Under the pieces are notes generated by a model. That model was not told the DNA's origin and searched no databases. It worked only from the letters and a program-made list of their open reading frames with translations. This document shows positions 8,736 to 15,678 of a stretch of 64,000 nt of DNA, piece after piece; the first letter of the stretch is position 1; every line of letters begins with the position of its first letter. Source of the stretch: Paracoccaceae bacterium (lineage in GTDB: Bacteria > Pseudomonadota > Alphaproteobacteria > Rhodobacterales > Rhodobacteraceae); NCBI GenBank assembly GCA_028150825.1, contig JAOGIM010000003.1:1-64000 (forward strand), read 5' to 3'. The translations under genes were made by a program, and so were the position numbers.

Positions 8736-8870
8736 TTACTTTTTCTTCTTAAGCCAACCCGCTTTCATGTCCTTGTAAGCTTTATCACTCACAGTGGACT
8801 TCTTTTTAGATCGGGAAGTACCGGCCTTCTTGCGTTTGTTTATATTTCCAACCAGAGAATTTTTAGCCAT
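8736..8870 (-). CDS. Tiny basic phage protein
   Basis: A 44-residue Lys/Arg-rich frame (MAKNSLVGNINKRKKAG ... DMKAGWLKKKK). It starts at 8870, overlapping the stop of the upstream phage gene as TAATG, so it is translationally coupled. Small basic proteins of this kind recur in marine tailed phages; they may bind nucleic acid, which is inference. Confidence 0.6.
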   Translation of the reverse strand: MAKNSLVGNINKRKKAGTSRSKKKSTVSDKAYKDMKAGWLKKKK

Positions 8871-9109
8871 TACCAATTCCTACAGGACCAATATCTGGCC
8901 GTTAATTTTGACTTAGCAGTGCTGCACTTATGTCTGGCACGGAATGATTTACGAGCTTTGGGATTTGATTTCTTGATACGCATATTGCTGTCACCAAAAC
9001 GAACGATCTTCTCAGTTCCGTCCTGACAGGCTTTGACTACAAACTTCTTTGGCCCTTCAGACGTAAGTTGAGGCTTGTTGCATTTCATTTTGGCTTTGTT
9101 GATTGCCAT
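8870..9109 (-). CDS. Conserved small basic phage protein (FVVKACxDGxEKIVRFGD type)
   Basis: This 79-residue protein carries the run KKFVVKACQDGTEKIVRFGD, then NMRIKKSNPKARKSFRARH, then KCSTAKSKLTARYWSC. I recognise it as a small protein widespread in marine phage genomes, without a defined function. The four cysteines and high basicity fit a nucleic-acid-binding virion or late protein. It is coupled to the gene at 8736 by a one-base overlap. Confidence 0.7.
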   Translation of the reverse strand: MAINKAKMKCNKPQLTSEGPKKFVVKACQDGTEKIVRFGDSNMRIKKSNPKARKSFRARHKCSTAKSKLTARYWSCRNW

Positions 9110-9112
9110 AAA

Positions 9113-9313
9113 TCAGACCACTAAATTCACAAGTGTGGCTTTTCTGTGTTCAACTCTTTTCTGACCCATACGATCGTAGCAAGTAGCCTCAATATGGCGT
9201 TGCTCTTCGGCCCGTCTTTTCCTAATGCGTTCCAGGTTTTCGATATGCTGGATTGTTACAGGCTCTGGCTTTTGAATGATTGGAGTTATCTGGGGAGTAA
9301 TTGCATTGATCAT
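9113..9313 (-). CDS. Small phage late protein
   Basis: A 66-residue protein starting at 9313, chosen because its ATG overlaps the upstream stop (ATGA, four-base coupling). The longer reading from 9397 would lie inside the upstream gene. It is charged, with a helical middle (ENLERIRKRRAEEQRHIEATC). No function recognised. Confidence 0.55.
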   Translation of the reverse strand: MINAITPQITPIIQKPEPVTIQHIENLERIRKRRAEEQRHIEATCYDRMGQKRVEHRKATLVNLVV

Positions 9314-9774
9314 TTCAAATCCTGCAGGAAGTTGGTGAACTCGTAGAGGCAATAGAAACCACCGATACTTAAAAACGTTGCTGCTCCCCAAGTGCAATAA
9401 CTAACCAGTTGAGCGATGGCCTTCTCTCGTTCCTCTGCTTCTTCTTTCCGCTTGATCCGCATTTTGGCCTCATAGGCCGCGTATTCGTCCCAAGTAAAAT
9501 CAGCATAAAGCTGGATCATGGATTTAAGCTCTGCCCTCTTGCGTTTGATATCCTGCAGGGCCTGAAACTCCTCCATCATGTCGGCATCCTTACCGAACGC
9601 CTTTGACCAGATGGATGACTTCTTACGGTTACCGCGGGCTCTTAAATCTTCTTCTGCCCCAACCATGTTTGCAAGGGAGCCTAAAACTCCTCCAATCTCT
9701 CTACCGTTTTGGATGGTAGTTTTGAGCACAGCGAAGCCGGCATTAAGGGCAATCATCGATTCAATAACCGCCAT
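9310..9774 (-). CDS. Phage internal/late protein with coiled coil and C-terminal TM
   Basis: This 154-residue protein begins MAVIESMIALNAGFAVLK, a start pattern I associate with conserved small late proteins of marine phages. A basic linker follows, then a long charged coiled coil (residues about 65-120), then a TM helix (WGAATFLSIGGFYCLYEF, residues 128-145). GGGAG precedes the ATG. It heads the minus-strand late block. Function unknown; an internal virion or membrane-associated tail/lysis component is possible. Confidence 0.65.
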   Translation of the reverse strand: MAVIESMIALNAGFAVLKTTIQNGREIGGVLGSLANMVGAEEDLRARGNRKKSSIWSKAFGKDADMMEEFQALQDIKRKRAELKSMIQLYADFTWDEYAAYEAKMRIKRKEEAEEREKAIAQLVSYCTWGAATFLSIGGFYCLYEFTNFLQDLK

Positions 9775-9907
9775 CTTCTCCCTGCCGGTATTAGATAGTT
9801 CTGAATTTTAAGAAAATGGAATATCAGGGGCCTCAATACTAATGTAGCAACCCTTGATAGACTGTTCGGATCGTGTCTTATTGTAACATGTATGTATGGA
9901 GATACTT

Positions 9908-10213
9908 ATGCATGGAATGATAAATTGTATGCGCTTCAAACCGAAAGAGGGTAAGGCTGATGCCTTATTCAAGGTGGTTGCCGAGTACTTAAGGGATGAT
10001 CCTTGGGATGATATACATCACGGTTTTATTGACTTGGGAACAGGGGAGTATGCCTTGGTAGGCGTTCATCACAGCGTTGATAGCTTCATTGCAATAATGA
10101 ATAGAGATAATCGGATAAGCGAATTAATGAGACCTTTTGTGGAGCCATACGAGGATGGAGAATGCTTCCATTCGTTCTCTGGTCCTGAAGTAAACTTAAG
10201 CCTTTATTTATGA
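9908..10213 (+). CDS. Small ABM-fold-like protein
   Basis: A 101-residue protein; ATG 9908 is preferred because GGAG lies six bases upstream, although an ATG at 9896 is in frame. The pattern INCMRFKPKEGKADALFKVV ... HGFIDLGTGEYALVGVH resembles dimeric alpha-beta-barrel (antibiotic biosynthesis monooxygenase-like) proteins. It stands alone on the plus strand. Two other short proteins of similar pattern occur at 40546 and 56686. Confidence 0.55.
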   Translation: MHGMINCMRFKPKEGKADALFKVVAEYLRDDPWDDIHHGFIDLGTGEYALVGVHHSVDSFIAIMNRDNRISELMRPFVEPYEDGECFHSFSGPEVNLSLYL

Positions 10214-10220
10214 GTCTTTA

Positions 10221-10255
10221 GGACGGCAGGGAGCGAAAACTCCTGTCCTGTCTTT
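10221..10255 (+). terminator. Probable rho-independent terminator
   Basis: A GC-rich imperfect hairpin (GGCAGGGAG, loop CGAAAA, CTCCTGTCC) is followed by TCTTTT, just after the stop at 10213. Confidence 0.5.
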
Positions 10256-10424
10256 TCACGGACTGCGGATCGAATGTAGATGAGATTAATTAGGATAATT
10301 TTGATCCATGCTTTTACAATTAAATTATAATTTTTGATTATTTAGTCAGATATGCAAATTCTGCATAGCGGAAATTCCGTAATGTCTGATGAAATATTCG
10401 CTCACAAATGCTATAAAATTAACT

Positions 10425-10485
10425 GAGGTCGATGGAAGAACTCCCCGTTCATTACTTCCTCCCTAAGTAAGACACCATCGGTCTC
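10425..10485 (+). ncRNA. Structured RNA with C-rich hairpin loops, cuckoo (CcsR)-like candidate
   Basis: An outer 11-bp stem (10425-10435 with 10475-10485, two G-U pairs) encloses two hairpins. The first is GAAC-TCCCC-GTTC (10438-10450). The second is TTACTT-CCTCCCT-AAGTAA (10452-10470). Loops with CCUCC-type anti-Shine-Dalgarno motifs beside a DUF1127 gene are the hallmark of the stress-induced cuckoo/CcsR RNAs of Rhodobacter and relatives. Here the RNA precedes the DUF1127 gene at 10521, so it could be a 5'-UTR element or a separate sRNA. Confidence 0.65.
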
Positions 10486-10520
10486 TGAATTACAGTTTAA
10501 ATCAACAAGGAACATATAAA

Positions 10521-10799
10521 ATGTTTAGAAATATCTATAGAACAATAGTTCTATCCCGTACTAAATCCGCAGCCACTCAAGTTGCAAACCACCTATCCCA
10601 TGATCAACTGAAAGACATCGGCTATTCACGTTCTGATATTGTTCGCACTTCAGTTGAAATTGTGACTAAAGAGTTGGATCAGGCTGATCTTCAAAGAGCG
10701 CAAGAAGCTCGTTTTAAAGTGGCCGCAAGCAATGTATTTGTTGACTTTATTGCAAACTCACTTCTGCGCCCACTCGGTTCTATCCGTTCACATGACTGA
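10521..10799 (+). CDS. DUF1127 domain protein
   Basis: A 92-residue protein with the DUF1127 core LSHDQLKDIGYSRSDI at about residues 28-43, Arg/Lys-rich as usual, and an extended C-terminus. In alphaproteobacteria such proteins are RNA-binding or stress/phosphate-adaptation factors and are often co-transcribed with CCUCC-loop sRNAs. The structured element at 10425-10485 lies 35 bases upstream. The stop overlaps the start of the next gene (10792), implying co-translation. Confidence 0.85.
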   Translation: MFRNIYRTIVLSRTKSAATQVANHLSHDQLKDIGYSRSDIVRTSVEIVTKELDQADLQRAQEARFKVAASNVFVDFIANSLLRPLGSIRSHD

Positions 10800-11034
10800 A
10801 GATAATGTGAAAAAGAACGCAACACAATCGTTCGCTAGAAGCACCAGACATCAAGCCCAAGAACAAGCAGAAGCTGGTTTTGAGGGTTTTATGTCATGGA
10901 CCAAATATGTGACTTATGGTTCGATTGCTTTCTTGTTGGTGGTTGGTGCTTGCAACTTTGGCGTTGAGGACGACAGTTTCCCTGCATACAACGGCCAACA
11001 GTATTCTCCCAGCAATTTGAGTACTGAAAGCTAA
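10792..11034 (+). CDS. Small single-TM protein coupled to DUF1127 gene
   Basis: An 80-residue protein: a polar Gln/Ala-rich N-terminus (residues 1-35), one TM segment (YGSIAFLLVVGACNFGV, about 43-60) and a short polar tail. Start chosen at 10792, where the ATG overlaps the DUF1127 stop. No family recognised. Confidence 0.6.
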   Translation: MTEDNVKKNATQSFARSTRHQAQEQAEAGFEGFMSWTKYVTYGSIAFLLVVGACNFGVEDDSFPAYNGQQYSPSNLSTES

Positions 11035-11132
11035 TGATGAAGATTCCTCATATAAAAGCATATGAAGACATCTACCGTAAGCAGTGGATTAGGCAGAACA
11101 GAATTGATTTGCTTAATAAACCCAAACGCTAG
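11034..11132 (+). CDS. Tiny basic protein, possible
   Basis: A 32-residue frame (MMKIPHIKAYEDIYRKQWIRQ...) whose ATG overlaps the stop of the preceding gene (TAATG), extending the DUF1127 operon. It is amphipathic and basic. Coupling is the main evidence; length makes it uncertain. Confidence 0.4.
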   Translation: MMKIPHIKAYEDIYRKQWIRQNRIDLLNKPKR

Positions 11133-11141
11133 TGGCTTTGA

Positions 11142-11405
11142 TTAAAGGGCTTTTTCAACTTCTGCAATTAGCCTCAGAGCCCAATCTCCTAGAATTGGAA
11201 TAAATTCGATTTGTGACAGTATTTGCACAAGTACATAAACTAAAAAAGTTGCGCCTATGACAGAGCCAAGCCCGAAAGCCAAACCACGTAAAAAGTTGAC
11301 CCACATCAATCGCCATACAGAATTGTAAATTCTCATGAAATTGTGGGAATTAATTTTTTCCAATGCGTCTGTCAGTCGCTCTGTATGAGTGTTCTGATTG
11401 CTCAT
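11142..11405 (-). CDS. DUF5665 membrane protein
   Basis: An 87-residue protein matching DUF5665 throughout: RIYNSVWRLMWVNFLRGLAFGLGSVIGATF followed by ILSQIEFIPILGDWA. Two hydrophobic segments (about 34-50 and 52-68) make it a small inner-membrane protein of unknown role. It converges on the DUF1127 operon. Confidence 0.8.
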   Translation of the reverse strand: MSNQNTHTERLTDALEKINSHNFMRIYNSVWRLMWVNFLRGLAFGLGSVIGATFLVYVLVQILSQIEFIPILGDWALRLIAEVEKAL

Positions 11406-11728
11406 TCACATCTCCCAATGTTCAGGTAAAAAATATATAGGTTGTGATAAGCCTTGTAAATTGATCGTAGGATATGGTTTTGACAGGTTTTAATAGCCCG
11501 ATCCAATCATACCCAAAATCACCCTTCCGTTTTACAGTCCTAAAACTCCCAAAATAGTGAGGAGTTGTATACGGTACCGGTACACCCCCCCATGGCGCTC
11601 GCCCCCTCGAAAAATCTCTAAAGCCCTTGTTTATATGGGTTTTATAACGTTATTTTTGGGGCCGGTAACTAATAGTTGTCGGCCTTTGGGCTCGAAACCT
11701 CTTGTTTTTATAGTAATTATAAAAAAAA

Positions 11729-11752
11729 TTCGACAAATCGTTCGACAAATCA
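11729..11752 (+). repeat. Two-copy 12-bp tandem repeat
   Basis: TTCGACAAATCG at 11729-11740 is followed directly by TTCGACAAATCA at 11741-11752 in a non-coding stretch; this could be a protein-binding site or iteron pair. Confidence 0.5.
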
Positions 11753-11768
11753 GAACAACCGAAACAAG

Positions 11769-11794
11769 CCGGCCGCAAATCAGGCCGGTTTTTT
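11769..11794 (+). terminator. Rho-independent terminator
   Basis: CCGGCC (11769-11774), loop GCAAATCA, GGCCGG (11783-11788), then six T. A strong hairpin with T-run on the plus strand; no gene was recognised immediately upstream, so an unrecognised RNA could end here. Confidence 0.75.
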
Positions 11795-12176
11795 CTTGGC
11801 AGATTTTAGAATCATTCGGGGCGATCGCTTGTGTGCATGATCTGGGCGATGGTTGGGCTGTGATCTGGGCAAGGGCTCGATCGATGTCGATCGGGATCGA
11901 TTCACAGCGGCCTTGCGGGCCGGTCCTGATAGGCTTTAAAACGATTGATAAGCTATCCCACCGGCCAAGCTTTTAACCACCATAATGCCGGCTTATTCTG
12001 TGGCCTAACATCGGCCATCGATCGGCTTTGTGTTTTGTGGGATTTAGTCGGCTTGTACATCGACAAGAAAAATTAATACTATCTTTATAGTTGTGTTTAT
12101 TTCGTTATTTATATGGGTAATATGAAGTTCCCAAGCGTTTCATTAACTCGCCTTAAAAGTGTATACAATAAGACAT

Positions 12177-12203
12177 AAAAAACCGGCCAATTAAGGCCGG
12201 CTT
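12177..12203 (-). terminator. Rho-independent terminator of the minus-strand small-gene operon
   Basis: CCGGCC and GGCCGG (12183-12188, 12195-12200) flank a six-base loop, with A6 at 12177-12182 that reads as T6 on the minus strand. It lies just downstream of the minus-strand small genes ending at 12273. Confidence 0.8.
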
Positions 12204-12272
12204 ATTGTTCAATTAAAGATGACTTCAATTATCAGATACCAGACGAAACAATATCCAATCGCCTGATATATT

Positions 12273-12528
12273 TTATCCATCCGGTTCCGATCCGTAAAAG
12301 ATCGCTTTGCGGCCTTGGATATATTCGGAAAGTGGAATTATAAATTCCTCCAGTTCCTCCGCTTCCATTCCGCTCTTGATCCGGTTTCTGTTTAGATCGG
12401 CATAGGTATCATGAATTTCGGCCTCCGCTTCTGCAAAGGTCGAAAAGGTCTCCGGTGTACCATTGGACGCTTCGCCCCATGCCTGTCACCCTTCGCAGAT
12501 GGTATCGACTTACAACCACATAAACCAT
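12273..12528 (-). pseudogene. Small acidic protein gene, frameshifted and with a TGA
   Basis: The start (MVYVVV) overlaps the stop of the upstream gene as TAATG. After about eight codons the frame breaks, and the rest is coherent in another frame: VDTICEG, a TGA, then QAWGEASNGTPETFSTFAEA and a Glu-rich tail ending YGSEPDG. One indel and one CGA-to-TGA-type change would restore a protein of about 84 residues. Function unknown. The gene closes a small operon that ends at the terminator at 12177. Confidence 0.5.
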
Positions 12529-12701
12529 TACGAGCCCTCCAGAAGCTTTAGAGCGATCCGGGGGCCCTGTTCTACATCGATGTAAAGGCCACCGTCTGAA
12601 TGCACCCCATTGCCGTCCAAAACATGATCAGTATTGGTCAATAGGTTTTTGATTGCTTCCATTGGTGTAATCGTTTCTCGATTGTCCGTTATAGGCTCCA
12701 T
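12528..12701 (-). CDS. Small acidic protein, unknown
   Basis: A 57-residue frame (MEPITDNRETITPMEAIKNLL ... IALKLLEGS) with a near-perfect ribosome-binding site (AGGAGGGTGATCG before ATG) and a stop overlapping the next ATG. The excellent SD and coupling make it a real gene despite its size. Probably an early-region prophage gene; no family recognised. Confidence 0.6.
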   Translation of the reverse strand: MEPITDNRETITPMEAIKNLLTNTDHVLDGNGVHSDGGLYIDVEQGPRIALKLLEGS

Positions 12702-12766
12702 CGATCACCCTCCTCAACGTCAGTCACAACCAAGGCGTCAAGTGTTCGGTCATTATTCCGGAAGCA

Positions 12767-12925
12767 TTAATTCAAAACAGACTCGGCAAATGCCGTGCGG
12801 GTTTCGTCCGAATTGGCGATCATATCGATACGCCCTTTAGAAACTTCCAAGCCCATCCGTTTAAGATAATCGGCCGAAACTGTGAGCGACAAAGACAGGT
12901 TTATTGATACGTTATATTTGGTCAT
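12767..12925 (-). CDS. Small protein, unknown
   Basis: A 52-residue product from ATG 12925 (MTKYNVSINLSLSLTVSADYLKRMGL...) with AAAGGG upstream. Beta-rich start, helical end. First clear member of the minus-strand small-gene group that ends at the terminator at 12177. Confidence 0.5.
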   Translation of the reverse strand: MTKYNVSINLSLSLTVSADYLKRMGLEVSKGRIDMIANSDETRTAFAESVLN

Positions 12926-13426
12926 GATATAGCCCTTTCTTGCATTATGTGATTGCCCCATTGAGCGGCCATTGCATCGGCCACACCGGTGTGAAACTTG
13001 CTCCGGAATTTCCAGCGATCTTTAGACGGCGGGGCCTTGTGGCATTCATCACTTGCTGTCGATCCATCGAGCGATCCGGTGGCCGTCAATGCCGGCAGAC
13101 TGCGTGGATTTACCGTTTACCCTGACGGCTCTCGTGGAGGGCAACCCCTCACCTCAGTGCCTTACAGCGAGGCTGTTGAGAAGCTTGGGGAAGAGTTCGG
13201 CGAACATGTTCAGACCCATGACATCTGTGACATCAGTGGAACTGGTGGATCATGCGGGATTTAAAGTTAAAAAGGCTAGGAAGGCGGTCCTTGCATGGAT
13301 GCTGAAACACACAAGGACCACTAACGTTGTCCAGTCTTGCTGAGAATGACAACGCCCACCATCTATCTCTCCAAGTACTTCACTACTTACAAGTATATAA
13401 AGTTTTTACGTGGCGTTAAAGAAAAA
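12926..13426. other. Unresolved stretch, overlapping weak frames on both strands
   Basis: Both strands carry incomplete protein-like frames. On the plus strand an 88-residue frame (12998-13264) reads AGRLRGFTVYPDGSRGG. On the minus strand a broken frame reads PPSKDRWKFRSKFHTGVADAMA. Neither has a good start site, so I assign no gene. Confidence 0.3.
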
Positions 13427-13454
13427 GGCTGGGCATTAAACCCAGCCAGTTTTT
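13427..13454 (+). terminator. Rho-independent terminator
   Basis: GGCTGGG, loop CATTAAA, CCCAGCC, then AGTTTTT: a 7-bp GC-rich stem with a T-run on the plus strand, upstream of the RMF-like gene. Confidence 0.75.
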
Positions 13455-13550
13455 GTATGGAAGTAAATATGAACATAAAGAAATACGGCCTGAAAATCAG
13501 GTTGTTTAACCGGAGGCACCAACGGGAGAGATCGAAAATGAAAGACTACC

Positions 13551-13712
13551 ATGGAAATAATCTTTCCTGCCGAGCGTCCATATCAAGTTGGTTGGAACGC
13601 ATTCTTTTTAAACGAACAATGCCGGTATCGTCCTAAATCCTTCTACTTCCGCGAGTGGCTAAGAGGCTGGAACTGCGCATACCTGAAAAATCAGGAGAGA
13701 CTTTGTGCTTAA
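13551..13712 (+). CDS. Small RMF-like protein
   Basis: A 53-residue product. The pattern PYQVGWNAFFLNEQC ... FREWLRGWNCAYLKNQ matches the two G-W repeats of ribosome-modulation-factor-like phage proteins. RMF itself dimerises resting ribosomes; phage versions are of unknown role. It ends inside the start of the nuclease-like gene (13705), so the two are probably co-translated. The ribosome-binding site for ATG 13551 is weak; a better SD precedes an out-of-frame ATG at 13538, so the exact start is uncertain. Confidence 0.5.
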   Translation: MEIIFPAERPYQVGWNAFFLNEQCRYRPKSFYFREWLRGWNCAYLKNQERLCA

Positions 13713-14133
13713 ACAGTTTGAACAAGAACAGTGGGAATTTTTTGACGCTCCTGCTAAAGAAGCTGCCACCAAATTTTGGATTCAGTTGGGATACGAATGC
13801 GTTGAAAACCCTGATGATTATGGAATCGACCTTTTGGTAAATGGTAAAGGTAAAGAGTTTGGCTGTGAGGTCGAGGTCAAACTCGGCTGGCATGGACCTA
13901 CCTTCACATTTCCAACCCTGCATATCGCAATGCGCAAGAAAAAGTTCATGAATGGCCCTGACATATTCATGGTGATGAACAACAGCCTTACTCATGGCGC
14001 TGTGGTAAGCAGAAAGCTTATCTTAGCCTCGCCAGTGGTTGAGGTTGCTAATGCGACTGTACCGAGCGGGGAACGCTTCTTTAATATTCCCGTGGATGGC
14101 ATTGAGTTCGTAAACCTTTTAGCAAAACCATAG
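13705..14133 (+). CDS. PD-(D/E)XK nuclease-like phage protein
   Basis: A 142-residue product starting with GTG behind AGGAGAG with good spacing. The residues DDYGIDLLVNGKGKEFG then CEVEVKLGWHG place an Asp followed by E-x-K, the restriction-endonuclease-like active-site pattern, at about residues 35-58. Small stand-alone nucleases of this type occur in phage early regions and may process or degrade DNA. No partner methylase is adjacent. Overlap with the RMF-like frame suggests a two-gene unit. Confidence 0.6.
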   Translation: MLKQFEQEQWEFFDAPAKEAATKFWIQLGYECVENPDDYGIDLLVNGKGKEFGCEVEVKLGWHGPTFTFPTLHIAMRKKKFMNGPDIFMVMNNSLTHGAVVSRKLILASPVVEVANATVPSGERFFNIPVDGIEFVNLLAKP

Positions 14134-14441
14134 CCAAAAAAACCAATATTATCAGTATCTTTTAATCACATACTTATCCACAGGGTAAGAGTCAGATTAA
14201 GCAATTGCTTTTTCAAAAAAAATAATATGCTAAATTATTGATTTAGTTATATAAAAATTAATACTTAAATCTTTGGATTATAGCGGCATGAATCTTGCTT
14301 CTTTAACTTTGCGCACAATTGAAATTATCTACCTTCGGTTGTGTGGGGAAACCAAAAATAGGCGTTATATTTATGTATAGAGCCTATTTTTGCAACTTTA
14401 AATAGAAAATTGTATTCAAAATATACAGAAAGTATTCACTA
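14134..14441. other. AT-rich intergenic stretch
   Basis: About 310 bases, strongly AT-rich, no gene seen. It probably contains the promoter of the small membrane-protein gene at 14442. Confidence 0.5.
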
Positions 14442-14615
14442 ATGTTAGACACAAATTTACTAATAACATTTCTATTTTTGGCATTTCCCTTGGTAATATT
14501 ATTCCTAGGTATTTCGATCATTCAAAACCCTGGTAAGCGGAAGCCTTCTCAAAGCATTTTTAGCCCCAGCCGCATAAATGAATACACATCCCACCCTCAG
14601 ATGGTTAAACGGTGA
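14442..14615 (+). CDS. Small single-TM protein
   Basis: A 57-residue frame with one strong TM helix (LLITFLFLAFPLVILFLGISII, residues 5-27) and a basic polar tail (NPGKRKPSQSIF...). The layout resembles small assembly or stress membrane proteins, but no family is recognised. Confidence 0.45.
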   Translation: MLDTNLLITFLFLAFPLVILFLGISIIQNPGKRKPSQSIFSPSRINEYTSHPQMVKR

Positions 14616-14651
14616 GAGCAGTTTGATACTGGACTTTTAGCTCAGTGCGGC

Positions 14652-14673
14652 CAGGTCTCCTCCCAAAGACCTG
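14652..14673 (+). ncRNA. Hairpin with CCUCCC loop, possible sRNA element
   Basis: CAGGTC (14652-14657) pairs with GACCTG (14668-14673) around the loop TCCTCCCAAA. The exposed anti-SD motif resembles the loops of the element at 10425-10485. A TTAGCTCAG word just upstream looks tRNA-like, but no cloverleaf forms. Confidence 0.4.
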
Positions 14674-14777
14674 ACCACTAATTCTCAAGCTTTCCCTAAA
14701 CTTTGGCTACAGCGAGAACGTGCGGGGAAACTACTGTCATCTGAGGATCGCATAGCATGACAGAATGTCGCACGTTA

Positions 14778-15149
14778 TTACGCAGCTTTCATGGCATGAG
14801 CCATTTTTTGGCTATCGTCATATACCCAAAATTCTTTGATCTTGCCGTCCTTAAGTTTATGAAAGTGTCCAAACTTACCTTCCATACCATCTGCTTTACC
14901 ATCAAGTTGCGTAAAGACTTGATCTCCGTCAGAAATCATATTTGTTACTGTTACTGCAAAGTTGTCATAGTGCGTTGGTATCATGGCGAGTGCGCCCATA
15001 AACTCGTTAATTCCGTTATACGTTCCAGAAAGTTTGTGCATGCCGTTTATGGTGCATGTACAATCTTCATGGAAAAGTCCCACAAAAGTTTCCATGTCGC
15101 CCGACGCAAAGCAATCGTATCCTTTTTGTACTACTTCTTTTGGTGTCAT
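14778..15149 (-). CDS. NTF2/SnoaL-like fold protein
   Basis: A 123-residue protein with the cone-fold pattern of SnoaL-like and ketosteroid-isomerase-related proteins: VVQKGYDCFASGDMETFVGLFHEDC at the start, GTYNGINEFMGAL in the middle, and FGHFHKLKDGKIKEFWVYDD near the end. GGAG precedes the ATG. The reaction, if any, cannot be told from sequence. It could be a host gene or cargo; a second NTF2-like gene lies at 18314. Confidence 0.75.
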   Translation of the reverse strand: MTPKEVVQKGYDCFASGDMETFVGLFHEDCTCTINGMHKLSGTYNGINEFMGALAMIPTHYDNFAVTVTNMISDGDQVFTQLDGKADGMEGKFGHFHKLKDGKIKEFWVYDDSQKMAHAMKAA

Positions 15150-15223
15150 TACATTCTCCTATTAAAAACATTTATAATGATACCGTCTGGTAGATTAATT
15201 TTTTGACTAATGGAAGAAAAAAA

Positions 15224-15472
15224 TCACTCTTTCTTTTGAAGCCGATTATCGGCGCTCTGTAGTGCTATCCCACTGCTGCCGACATAAATGATCTGAGTGC
15301 TGGTTATGCTTTTGGTTTTGCACCTACTGCAACGTGCAGCCCTCTCCACAGCATCTACATCCACATCACCGCCATGGACCTCGATAAGGTCTGCAACAGC
15401 GATCATACCGACATGGCTACAGCGGCAATTTAAAACAATATGGTTTGTAGGTATTGACGAAAGCAGAATCAT
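15224..15472 (-). CDS. Small zinc-ribbon-like protein near integrase
   Basis: An 82-residue product with cysteine pairs NCRCSHV and ARCSRCKTKS and the core MIAVADLIEVHGGDVDVDAVERAARC, ending TQIIYVGSSGIAL. This pattern is common in short proteins next to prophage integrases in alphaproteobacteria. A role in DNA binding is inference. The exact start is uncertain. Confidence 0.5.
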   Translation of the reverse strand: MILLSSIPTNHIVLNCRCSHVGMIAVADLIEVHGGDVDVDAVERAARCSRCKTKSITSTQIIYVGSSGIALQSADNRLQKKE

Positions 15473-15554
15473 GTTCTACATTTGTTCTCATTGCTCTTAC
15501 TTTGCAATCCTTATTTCAAACGACCTCAAACCTGTCTTACTTTTGACCTTTAAG

Positions 15555-15588
15555 ATTGACCCCAATCAGTCTTGAGGGTCTTTTTTTG
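15555..15588 (+). terminator. Probable rho-independent terminator
   Basis: GACCC (15558-15562) pairs with GGGTC (15576-15580), followed by T7, just outside the integrase stop. Confidence 0.5.
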
Positions 15589-15678
15589 TAATGTTGACTC
15601 ACAATTTGGGAGTCGAACTCTAATATTTATCAGTATTTTAAAAGTACATTTTTTTATAAAATGTAACCCAAGTGTAAC

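Larger units (their letters stand above)
11406..12176. other. Non-coding or decayed stretch, GC-richer than surroundings
   Basis: No convincing gene is seen in about 770 bases. Open frames here have non-protein-like composition. The stretch holds a tandem 12-bp repeat (11729), a terminator (11769) and many GATCGATC-type words. A lost phage early or replication region is possible. Confidence 0.45.

Noticed and set aside
11557..11976. 139-residue open frame on the plus strand
   Set aside because: The translation is Arg/Pro/Ser-rich and low in protein-like pattern, contains a terminator hairpin and has no ribosome-binding site.
12998..13264. 88-residue plus-strand frame
   Set aside because: Partly protein-like but no good start, and the minus strand is also partly protein-like; left unresolved.
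14630..14700. Possible tRNA because of TTAGCTCAG followed by a hairpin
   Set aside because: Spacing of the arms is wrong, there is no T-arm GTTCGAATC motif and no acceptor stem.
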